From NCBI RefSeq assembly GCF_021130785.1, contig NC_060207.1:1262501-1326500 (forward strand): DNA of 64,000 nucleotides. The letters run 5' to 3'. The position numbers were made by a program, and so were the translations under genes. Under the pieces are notes generated by a model. That model was not told the origin of the DNA. It saw nothing but the letters and a program-made list of their open reading frames with translations, and made no database searches. Of this stretch, positions 53,744 through 64,000 are shown piece by piece (position 1 is the stretch's first letter; every line of letters begins with the position of its first letter). The DNA is from Homalodisca vitripennis. Lineage: Eukaryota > Arthropoda > Insecta > Hemiptera > Cicadellidae.

Positions 53744-55598
53744 TTAAAAATAACTATTGAATTCTTTGGCCACAAAATAGGGGAGAGGGGGGTCAAACAC
53801 TGTGCCCGAAAGACCCAATCCTTTTGAGTTCTGCCAGGACCTGGTCGTATCAAGGACATCAAATGCCTTGCTGAGATCTAGAAAGGTGTTGACTACTGTC
53901 CTGCCACTATCGAGATGATCAGCTATGAAGTAAACAACGTCATTTAGAGCTGTCATTGTTTTACTTCCAGGAAGAAATCCGTGCTGTCCCTTAAAGCTGA
54001 AGTTTATCTCTTCCAGGTAGGCCATCAGTCTAGCTAACACGACTCATTCAAGTACCTTGGAGGAGGTAGGTACAAGGGAAATCGGTCTGAAGTTGCAAAT
54101 GTCGTGTTTGCTGCCTTTCTTGTGAAGTGGGTAGACTTTGGAGATCTTCATTTTTGCTGGGAATATTCCTTGGGCAAGAGACTTGTTAATGATGGATGTC
54201 AGTGTTATTCTCAGCTCGCCTTCACAAAACTTCATTACCCTGGAAGAATCTCGTCTATGCCTGCTGAAGTTTATGGCTTCATGGATTTTATTATTGAGCT
54301 GACTTCGTTTTCAGTTACTTATGGGAAGAGCGTGAGATTGGCCTTTTGGTTTTCCTGAGTTGGTGGAGTCCAATGTTGAAGTCCATTCGTAGATTTCAAA
54401 GTATCCTCCCCAATGTTGATGAAGTGAGAATTAAGGCTCTTGACGATGTAGGTGATGTCTGAGACAGGTTCATTGGTTGTATCCAGTATCCATTCCGTCT
54501 TAACCTGTTTATTTTTTTGAGCTCTCTCGGAATTGATCACTCTCCATACAGCTTTGCTTTTGTTTCAAGACTCTGCTGTCACATTTTCGTTGGCTTGCTG
54601 TCTCAGTTGTCTTAGTTTGAGGTCGTAGTCCTTCTTTTTACGTGCAGCATCAGCTTTGTCCTCTTGTCTTCCACTTAGAATGTATCTATCTTGCGCCTTG
54701 ACAAACTTCTTTTTCAGGTTGTGGGCTTCAGCGTTCAATATTGCTGATTTGCGATTTGCAGATCTTGATCGAGTCCTTTTGTATGGACATGCAGAAAAAG
54801 CGATGTAGTTACTGTTGTTAGGAACTTTGAGTAAGCAGCTTCTGTATTTTCTTCCTGGATGATCTCGTCCCATGATTGGTTCTGGAGTGTTTTTTTAGTG
54901 AGTTCATATTTTCCTGACTGAAATGTCGGCGAGTGCTTTGAGGTAGGGTTTTGATTTCTGACAGGATATTTAGGGTGGTTAGTTGACCTGTGTGATCGGA
55001 CAGATGCGTGTTTAGTACCTCCACTGGAAGCTGGTCATCGTCCAAGTTGGTGCACACCATATCAATTGAAGAGCGATATGTGGTGGTGATCCTTGTAGCG
55101 AGCAGAGAGAATCTGTGTATTCCGGAGTGCCAAGAGTTCGTTTAGAGGCAGGCAGTGATTTGAGTTGCAGCCACTATCGACGTTGAGGTCTCCAATGACG
55201 CAGACAGCCTCATCTCTTGAGGGCAGCAGCTCGAGGGCTTGAGAACCGTTTGTTAAGGCTTCCTCCAAAGTAGCACCTGGTGGTCTGTATAGGCTACACC
55301 AAAAATGTATAAAAATTTTGCTTTGCCAATAGAGATCTTGGTAGCTGCAACTTCGCATATTAACTCCTGGCTGTGTGTGCGTGTTAATTACTTCCAGTTG
55401 GCTCCCAAAAGAATCACGAGCAAAGATTGCAATTCCGCCTTTGCGATGGAACTCTCTGCTATAGGATGTGACGAGTCTGTAGTTTATGAGGTTGACATTA
55501 GATATGGAGTTGTCATTCCGTACATGTTCAGTTAAGACAACAATGTCGAGCTTTATACTATCCACGTTATGGTTTAGACGCTCGATTTTGTTTCCCAT
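53744..55598 (-). pseudogene. LINE copy 7, RT truncated
   Basis: 98-codon RT fragment. Alleles RITL, RSCLL and the first VPNN (TTGTTAGG for TTGTAAGG near 54818), shared with copies 8 and 9 only. Shared TGA at 54044-54046. Confidence 0.85.
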
Positions 55599-56535
55599 TC
55601 GGTCAACGTTTTGGTGGAATACAGTGACTTTTGTACGAGAGTTTAGGATTATTCATCCTCTTTTGGGGGGTTTCCATTTGTCCCTCGGGGTTTAAAATAG
55701 ACGTCTGCTGGTGGAGGTTCCGTTGTTTACTAAACCATCTTCTGGTGCTGAGGAAAGTTTAACTTCTGCACTTTCTTCAACTCTCGATTCCTTTGAGACG
55801 ACATTTTCCACTAGATGGTTACTAATTGCCATCGTATTTTTGAAGTATTCTATGTTATATCCATGAATGTGGAAGATATATTATTCAAGTTGGAAATCTT
55901 CAGTAAAATTGACAGGCTCAGTCTGAAACTACTCGATCCGCCCCAAACCGAGCAAGCAACAATACCATATATCTTTATATACTGACAAGAATTTCATATA
56001 ATGCAGATGTGCAGCGGTGACGAAGATTTAGGAGGCCGTGGCAAAAAAACTACGCAGGTCTATCCGTGTATGGAGTTGAGCTGACAGACAGTTGACACAA
56101 GTGAGAGACGATGTTAATTTACAGCAACACAGGTGAAAAGATACTGCTGATTTACTAAGTTAGTCGTTTAAATTGATTGTTCGTGTTACAGACACATTAA
56201 TTACTTACTGTTACGTAAGACAAGCAATAACAGTCAGGATGTGAGTAATCCCAGAAATGTACAGTATATTGCAGGAGCACTAAGTTCAATTTAAATTAAG
56301 TTAATTTACATTAGTTGTACACAATATTTTAAATGTTGTTACATTTCAAATTGCAATACGATAACTATTCTTGCATTTTACACTAGCCTAACATACGAAC
56401 AGCTCAGTAGACTAAAAATTTTTACATATTTAAAGTCATGAAACAAAATACACAACCAACCATTCATTACATTTTTTTCTTTTTGAATTGCCCCACATAC
56501 ACCAAAAATAATTTCCCTAACAGATTTATTGGGGG
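55599..56535. other. LINE-upstream spacer of unit 7
   Basis: Non-coding; reads GGCAAAAAAACTACG near 56040, G lost to A compared with other units. No gene. Confidence 0.7.
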
Positions 56536-58391
56536 TTAAAAATAACTATTGAATTCTTTGGCCACAAAATAGGGGAGAGGGGGGTCAAACACTGTGCCCG
56601 AAAGACCCAATCCTTTTGAGTTCTGCCAGGACCTGGTCGTATCAAGGACATCAAATGCCTTGCTGAGATCTAGAAAGGTGTTGACTACTGTCCTGCCACT
56701 ATCGAGATGATCAGCTATGAAGTAAACAACGTCATTTAGAGCTGTCATTGTTTTACTTCCAGGAAGAAATCCGTGCTGTCCCTTAAAGCTGAAGTTTATC
56801 TCTTCCAGGTAGGCCATCAGTCTAGCTAACACGACTCATTCAAGTACCTTGGAGGAGGTAGGTACAAGGGAAATCGGTCTGAAGTTGCAAATGTCGTGTT
56901 TGCTGCCTTTCTTGTGAAGTGGGTAGACTTTGGAGATCTTCATTTTTGCTGGGAATATTCCTTGGGCAAGAGACTTGTTAATGATGGATGTCAGTGTTAT
57001 TCTCAGCTCGCCTTCACAAAACTTCATTACCCTGGAAGAATCTCGTCTATGCCTGCTGAAGTTTATGGCTTCATGGATTTTATTATTGAGCTGACTTCGT
57101 TTTCAGTTACTTATGGGAAGAGCGTGAGATTGGCCTTTTGGTTTTTCCTGAGTTGGTGGAGTCCAATGTTGAAGTCCATTCGTAGATTTCAAAGTATCCT
57201 CCCCAATGTTGATGAAGTGAGAATTAAGGCTCTTGACGATGTAGGTGATGTCTGAGACAGGTTCATTGGTTGTATCCAGTATCCATTCCGTCTTAACCTG
57301 TTTATTTTTTTGAGCTCTCTCGGAATTGATCACTCTCCATACAGCTTTGCTTTTGTTTCAAGACTCTGCTGTCACATTTTCGTTGGCTTGCTGTCTCAGT
57401 TGTCTTAGTTTGAGGTCGTAGTCCTTCTTTTTACGTGCAGCATCAGCTTTGTCCTCTTGTCTTCCACTTAGAATGTATCTATCTTGCGCCTTGACAAACT
57501 TCTTTTTCAGGTTGTGGGCTTCAGCGTTCAATATTGCTGATTTGCGATTTGCAGATCTTGATCGAGTCCTTTTGTATGGACATGCAGAAAAAGCGATGTA
57601 GTTACTGTTGTTAGGAACTTTGAGTAAGCAGCTTCTGTATTTTCTTCCTGGATGATCTCGTCCCATGATTGGTTCTGGAGTGTTTTTTTAGTGAGTTCAT
57701 ATTTTCCTGACTGAAATGTCGGCGAGTGCTTTGAGGTAGGGTTTTGATTTCTGACAGGATATTTAGGGTGGTTAGTTGACCTGTGTGATCGGACAGATGC
57801 GTGTTTAGTACCTCCACTGGAAGCTGGTCATCGTCCAAGTTGGTGCACACCATATCAATTGAAGAGCGATATGTGGTGGTGATCCTTGTAGCGAGCAGAG
57901 AGAATCTGTGTATTCCGGAGTGCCAAGAGTTCGTTTAGAGGCAGGCAGTGATTTGAGTTGCAGCCACTATCGACGTTGAGGTCTCCAATGACGCAGACAG
58001 CCTCATCTCTTGAGGGCAGCAGCTCGAGGGCTTGAGAACCGTTTGTTAAGGCTTCCTCCAAAGTAGCACCTGGTGGTCTGTATAGGCTACACCAAAAATG
58101 TATAAAAATTTTGCTTTGCCAATAGAGATCTTGGTAGCTGCAACTTCGCATATTAACTCCTGGCTGTGTGTGCGTGTTAATTACTTCCAGTTGGCTCCCA
58201 AAAGAATCACGAGCAAAGATTGCAATTCCGCCTTTGCGATGGAACTCTCTGCTATAGGATGTGACGAGTCTGTAGTTTATGAGGTTGACATTAGATATGG
58301 AGTTGTCATTCCGTACATGTTCAGTTAAGACAACAATGTCGAGCTTTATACTATCCACGTTATGGTTTAGACGCTCGATTTTGTTTCCCAT
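56536..58391 (-). pseudogene. LINE copy 8, RT truncated, linker frameshift
   Basis: As copy 7 (RITL, RSCLL, VPNN), with an extra T near 57146 (GGTTTTTCCTGAG) that shifts the end of the linker frame. Shared TGA at 56836-56838. Confidence 0.85.
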
Positions 58392-59328
58392 TCGGTCAAC
58401 GTTTTGGTGGAATACAGTGACTTTTGTACGAGAGTTTAGGATTATTCATCCTCTTTTGGGGGGTTTCCATTTGTCCCTCGGGGTTTAAAATAGACGTCTG
58501 CTGGTGGAGGTTCCGTTGTTTACTAAACCATCTTCTGGTGCTGAGGAAAGTTTAACTTCTGCACTTTCTTCAACTCTCGATTCCTTTGAGACGACATTTT
58601 CCACTAGATGGTTACTAATTGCCATCGTATTTTTGAAGTATTCTATGTTATATCCATGAATGTGGAAGATATATTATTCAAGTTGGAAATCTTCAGTAAA
58701 ATTGACAGGCTCAGTCTGAAACTACTCGATCCGCCCCAAACCGAGCAAGCAACAATACCATATATCTTTATATACTGACAAGAATTTCATATAATGCAGA
58801 TGTGCAGCGGTGACGAAGATTTAGGAGGCCGTGGCAGAAAAACTACGCAGGTCTATCCGTGTATGGAGTTGAGCTGACAGACAGTTGACACAAGTGAGAG
58901 ACGATGTTAATTTACAGCAACACAGGTGAAAAGATACTGCTGATTTACTAAGTTAGTCGTTTAAATTGATTGTTCGTGTTACAGACACATTAATTACTTA
59001 CTGTTACGTAAGACAAGCAATAACAGTCAGGATGTGAGTAATCCCAGAAATGTACAGTATATTGCAGGAGCACTAAGTTCAATTTAAATTAAGTTAATTT
59101 ACATTAGTTGTACACAATATTTTAAATGTTGTTACATTTCAAATTGCAATACGATAACTATTCTTGCATTTTACACTAGCCTAACATACGAACAGCTCAG
59201 TAGACTAAAAATTTTTACATATTTAAAGTCATGAAACAAAATACACAACCAACCATTCATTACATTTTTTTCTTTTTGAATTGCCCCACATACACCAAAA
59301 ATAATTTCCCTAACAGATTTATTGGGGG
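58392..59328. other. LINE-upstream spacer of unit 8
   Basis: Non-coding, standard sequence. No gene. Confidence 0.7.
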
Positions 59329-61184
59329 TTAAAAATAACTATTGAATTCTTTGGCCACAAAATAGGGGAGAGGGGGGTCAAACACTGTGCCCGAAAGACC
59401 CAATCCTTTTGAGTTCTGCCAGGACCTGGTCGTATCAAGGACATCAAATGCCTTGCTGAGATCTAGAAAGGTGTTGACTACTGTCCTGCCACTATCGAGA
59501 TGATCAGCTATGAAGTAAACAACGTCATTTAGAGCTGTCATTGTTTTTACTTCCAGGAAGAAATCCGTGCTGTCCCTTAAAGCTGAAGTTTATCTCTTCC
59601 AGGTAGGCCATCAGTCTAGCTAACACGACTCATTCAAGTACCTTGGAGGAGGTAGGTACAAGGGAAATCGGTCTGAAGTTGCAAATGTCGTGTTTGCTGC
59701 CTTTCTTGTGAAGTGGGTAGACTTTGGAGATCTTCATTTTTGCTGGGAATATTCCTTGGGCAAGAGACTTGTTAATGATGGATGTCAGTGTTATTCTCAG
59801 CTCGCCTTCACAAAACTTCATTACCCTGGAAGAATCTCGTCTATGCCTGCTGAAGTTTATGGCTTCATGGATTTTATTATTGAGCTGACTTCGTTTTCAG
59901 TTACTTATGGGAAGAGCGTGAGATTGGCCTTTTGGTTTTCCTGAGTTGGTGGAGTCCAATGTTGAAGTCCATTCGTAGATTTCAAAGTATCCTCCCCAAT
60001 GTTGATGAAGTGAGAATTAAGGCTCTTGACGATGTAGGTGATGTCTGAGACAGGTTCATTGGTTGTATCCAGTATCCATTCCGTCTTAACCTGTTTATTT
60101 TTTTGAGCTCTCTCGGAATTGATCACTCTCCATACAGCTTTGCTTTTGTTTCAAGACTCTGCTGTCACATTTTCGTTGGCTTGCTGTCTCAGTTGTCTTA
60201 GTTTGAGGTCGTAGTCCTTCTTTTTACGTGCAGCATCAGCTTTGTCCTCTTGTCTTCCACTTAGAATGTATCTATCTTGCGCCTTGACAAACTTCTTTTT
60301 CAGGTTGTGGGCTTCAGCGTTCAATATTGCTGATTTGCGATTTGCAGATCTTGATCGAGTCCTTTTGTATGGACATGCAGAAAAAGCGATGTAGTTACTG
60401 TTGTTAGGAACTTTGAGTAAGCAGCTTCTGTATTTTCTTCCTGGATGATCTCGTCCCATGATTGGTTCTGGAGTGTTTTTTTAGTGAGTTCATATTTTCC
60501 TGACTGAAATGTCGGCGAGTGCTTTGAGGTAGGGTTTTGATTTCTGACAGGATATTTAGGGTGGTTAGTTGACCTGTGTGATCGGACAGATGCGTGTTTA
60601 GTACCTCCACTGGAAGCTGGTCATCGTCCAAGTTGGTGCACACCATATCAATTGAAGAGCGATATGTGGTGGTGATCCTTGTAGCGAGCAGAGAGAATCT
60701 GTGTATTCCGGAGTGCCAAGAGTTCGTTTAGAGGCAGGCAGTGATTTGAGTTGCAGCCACTATCGACGTTGAGGTCTCCAATGACGCAGACAGCCTCATC
60801 TCTTGAGGGCAGCAGCTCGAGGGCTTGAGAACCGTTTGTTAAGGCTTCCTCCAAAGTAGCACCTGGTGGTCTGTATAGGCTACACCAAAAATGTATAAAA
60901 ATTTTGCTTTGCCAATAGAGATCTTGGTAGCTGCAACTTCGCATATTAACTCCTGGCTGTGTGTGCGTGTTAATTACTTCCAGTTGGCTCCCAAAAGAAT
61001 CACGAGCAAAGATTGCAATTCCGCCTTTGCGATGGAACTCTCTGCTATAGGATGTGACGAGTCTGTAGTTTATGAGGTTGACATTAGATATGGAGTTGTC
61101 ATTCCGTACATGTTCAGTTAAGGCAACAATGTCGAGCTTTATACTATCCACGTTATGGTTTAGACGCTCGATTTTGTTTCCCAT
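59329..61184 (-). pseudogene. LINE copy 9, RT truncated and frameshifted
   Basis: Carries the extra T of copy 6 (near 59548), the VPNN allele of copies 7-8, and a private Val-to-Ala change beside the catalytic Glu motif (DIVALTEH). Shared TGA at 59630-59632. Confidence 0.85.
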
Positions 61185-62121
61185 TCGGTCAACGTTTTGG
61201 TGGAATACAGTGACTTTTGTACGAGAGTTTAGGATTATTCATCCTCTTTTGGGGGGTTTCCATTTGTCCCTCGGGGTTTAAAATAGACGTCTGCTCGTGG
61301 AGGTTCCGTTGTTTACTAAACCATCTTCTGGTGCTGAGGAAAGTTTAACTTCTGCACTTTCTTCAACTCTCGATTCCTTTGAGACGACATTTTCCACTAG
61401 ATGGTTACTAATTGCCATCGTATTTTTGAAGTATTCTATGTTATATCCATGAATGTGGAAGATATATTATTCAAGTTGGAAATCTTCAGTAAAATTGACA
61501 GGCTCAGTCTGAAACTACTCGATCCGCCCCAAACCGAGCAAGCAACAATACCATATATCTTTATATACTGACAAGAATTTCATATAATGCAGATGTGCAG
61601 CGGTGACGAAGATTTAGGAGGCCGTGGCAGAAAAACTACGCAGGTCTATCCGTGTATGGAGTTGAGCTGACAGACAGTTGACACAAGTGAGAGACGATGT
61701 TAATTTACAGCAACACAGGTGAAAAGATACTGCTGATTTACTAAGTTAGTCGTTTAAATTGATTGTTCGTGTTACAGACACATTAATTACTTACTGTTAC
61801 GTAAGACAAGCAATAACAGTCAGGATGTGAGTAATCCCAGAAATGTACAGTATATTGCAGGAGCACTAAGTTCAATTTAAATTAAGTTAATTTACATTAG
61901 TTGTACACAATATTTTAAATGTTGTTACATTTCAAATTGCAATACGATAACTATTCTTGCATTTTACACTAGCCTAACATACGAACAGCTCAGTAGACTA
62001 AAAATTTTTACATATTTAAAGTCATGAAACAAAATACACAACCAACCATTCATTACATTTTTTTCTTTTTGAATTGCCCCACATACACCAAAAATAATTT
62101 CCCTAACAGATTTATTGGGGG
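61185..62121. other. LINE-upstream spacer of unit 9
   Basis: Non-coding; TGCTCGTGG near 61293 replaces TGCTGGTGG. No gene. Confidence 0.7.
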
Positions 62122-64000
62122 TTAAAAATAACTATTGAATTCTTTGGCCACAAAATAGGGGAGAGGGGGGTCAAACACTGTGCCCGAAAGACCCAATCCT
62201 TTTGAGTTCTGCCAGGACCTGGTCGTATCAAGGACATCAAATGCCTTGCTGAGATCTAGAAAGGTGTTGACTACTGTCCTGCCACTATCGAGATGATCAG
62301 CTATGAAGTAAACAACGTCATTTAGAGCTGTCATTGTTTTACTTCCAGGAAGAAATCCGTGCTGTCCCTTAAAGCTGAAGTTTATCTCTTCCAGGTAGGC
62401 CATCAGTCTAGCTAACACGACTCATTCAAGTACCTTGGAGGAGGTAGGTACAAGGGAAATCGGTCTGAAGTTGCAAATGTCGTGTTTGCTGCCTTTCTTG
62501 TGAAGTGGGTAGACTTTGGAGATCTTCATTTTTGCTGGGAATATTCCTTGGGCAAGAGACTTGTTAATGATGGATGTCAGTGTTATTCTCAGCTCGCCTT
62601 CACAAAACTTCATTACCCTGGAAGAATCTCGTCTATGCCTGCTGAAGTTTATGGCTTCATGGATTTTATTATTGAGCTGACTTCGTTTTCAGTTACTTAT
62701 GGGAAGAGCGTGAGATTGGCCTTTTGGTTTTCCTGAGTTGGTGGAGTCCAATGTTGAAGTCCATTCGTAGATTTCAAAGTATCCTCCCCAATGTTGATGA
62801 AGTGAGAATTAAGGCTCTTGACGATGTAGGTGATGTCTGAGACAGGTTCATTGGTTGTATCCAGTATCCATTCCGTCTTAACCTGTTTATTTTTTTTTGA
62901 GCTCTCTCGGAATTGATCACTCTCCATACAGCTTTGCTTTTGTTTCAAGACTCTGCTGTCACATTTTCGTTGGCTTGCTGTCTCAGTTGTCTTAGTTTGA
63001 GGTCGTAGTCCTTCTTTTTACGTGCAGCATCAGCTTTGTCCTCTTGTCTTCCACTTAGAATGTATCTATCTTGCGCCTTAACAAACTTCTTTTTCAGGTT
63101 GTGGGCTTCAGCGTTCAATATTGCTGATTTGCGATTTGCAGATCTTGATCGAGTCCTTTTGTATGGACATGCAGAAAAAGCGATGTAGTTACTGTTGTAA
63201 GGAACTTTGAGTAAGCAGCTTCTGTATTTTCTTCCTGGATGATCTCGTCCCATGATTGGTTCTGGAGTGTTTTTTTAGTGAGTTCATATTTTCCTGACTG
63301 AAATGTCGGCGAGTGCTTTGAGGTAGGGTTTTGATTTCTGACAGGATATTTAGGGTGGTTAGTTGACCTGTGTGATCGGACAGATGCGTGTTTAGTACCT
63401 CCACTGGAAGCTGGTCATCGTCCAAGTTGGTGCACACCATATCAATTGAAGAGCGATATGTGGTGGTGATCCTTGTAGCGAGCAGAGAGAATCTGTGTAT
63501 TCCGGAGTGCCAAGAGTTCGTTTAGAGGCAGGCAGTGATTTGAGTTGCAGCCACTATCGACGTTGAGGTCTCCAATGACGCAGACAGCCTCATCTCTTGA
63601 GGGCAGCAGCTCGAGGGCTTGAGAACCGTTTGTTAAGGCTTCCTCCAAAGTAGCACCTGGTGGTCTGTATAGGCTACACCAAAAATGTATAAAAATTTTG
63701 CTTTGCCAATAGAGATCTTGGTAGCTGCAACTTCGCATATTAACTCCTGGCTGTGTGTGCGTGTTAATTACTTCCAGTTGGCTCCCAAAAGAATCACGAG
63801 CAAAGATTGCAATTCCGCCTTTGCGATGGAACTCTCTGCTATAGGATGTGACGAGTCTGTAGTTTTATGAGGTTGACATTAGATATGGAGTTGTCATTCC
63901 GTACATGTTCAGTTAAGACAACAATGTCGAGCTTTATACTATCCACGTTATGGTTTAGACGCTCGATTTTGTTTCCCATTCGGTCAACGTTTTGGTGGAA
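62122..64000 (-). pseudogene. LINE copy 10, cut by the window edge
   Basis: RT fragment, linker and most of the endonuclease are present. An extra-long T-run near 62890 shifts the linker start, and an extra T near 63866 breaks the endonuclease frame. Alleles RITL, RSCLL, VPYN. Shared TGA at 62422-62424. The array clearly continues to the right. Confidence 0.85.

Larger units (their letters stand above)
34401..64000 (-). repeat. Tandem array 2: LINE-derived 2793-bp macrosatellite
   Basis: Unit starts, defined by TCAAACACTGTGCC, are at 34401, 37196, 39994, 45414, 48207, 50999, 53793, 56585, 59378 and 62171. Periods are 2795, 2798, 5420 (2793 plus an insertion), 2793, 2792, 2794, 2792, 2793 and 2793. 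Each unit holds LINE endonuclease, linker and 5' RT, plus about 940 bp of sequence upstream of the LINE. At each internal junction RT sequence is cut and joined to upstream flank (GGGGAGAGGGGGG). The left edge merges with a longer LINE copy and the right edge is the window end. Confidence 0.97.

Overview
The window is eukaryotic, most likely animal and probably arthropod, AT-rich repeat DNA. It holds no recognisable host gene, RNA gene, operon or CRISPR array. Every protein similarity I can support is to a transposable element: Helitron, R1-like and Jockey/CR1-like non-LTR elements, a Maverick/Polinton, and a TTAA-flanked Kolobok/Mutator-like DNA transposon. Two unrelated tandem arrays of TE-derived units make up about 80% of the sequence. 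Family calls rest on recalled motifs; no database was searched.

Positions 1-22321 (+ strand logic) are a head-to-tail array of ten units. Each unit has two reading frames: A, an SGNH/GDSL-type esterase-like protein of about 193 aa, and B, a 261-aa protein that looks like the N-terminal zinc-binding segment of a Helitron RepHel protein without its catalytic domains. Periods between B starts are 2703, 2704 and 2703 bp, then five of 1717-1720 bp that share one internal deletion of about 985 bp, then one of 3082 bp that gains a roughly 380-bp subrepeat. B is almost invariant in all ten copies. A is intact in only two. The long spacers carry splice-signal-bounded mini-exon-like cassettes.

Positions 22322-28828 are a nest of TE pieces: the 5' part of an R1-like LINE (coiled-coil ORF1), joined inside ORF1 to a decayed Helitron helicase (24238-27040), then a CA/TA microsatellite and AT-rich DNA with recurring palindromes, then a 5'-truncated R1-like LINE 3' end with poly(A) and a perfect 17-bp target-site duplication.

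Positions 29615-33712 (- strand) are a dead Polinton: protein-primed DNA polymerase B, integrase, adenain-like protease and small zinc-binding proteins, all broken. Residues at expected catalytic positions are changed in all three enzymes.

Positions 33713-64000 (- strand) begin with a LINE mosaic and continue as a tandem array of about 2793-bp units built from one Jockey/CR1-like LINE fragment (endonuclease, linker, 5' part of the reverse transcriptase) plus about 900 bp of upstream sequence. All copies share an in-frame stop and nine lack the RT active site, so the array grew by DNA-level duplication rather than retrotransposition. One unit was later split by a 2623-bp TTAA-flanked transposon (40705-43327). 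The array runs off the right edge. Overall this looks like heterochromatin-type DNA in which transposon fragments became macrosatellites.
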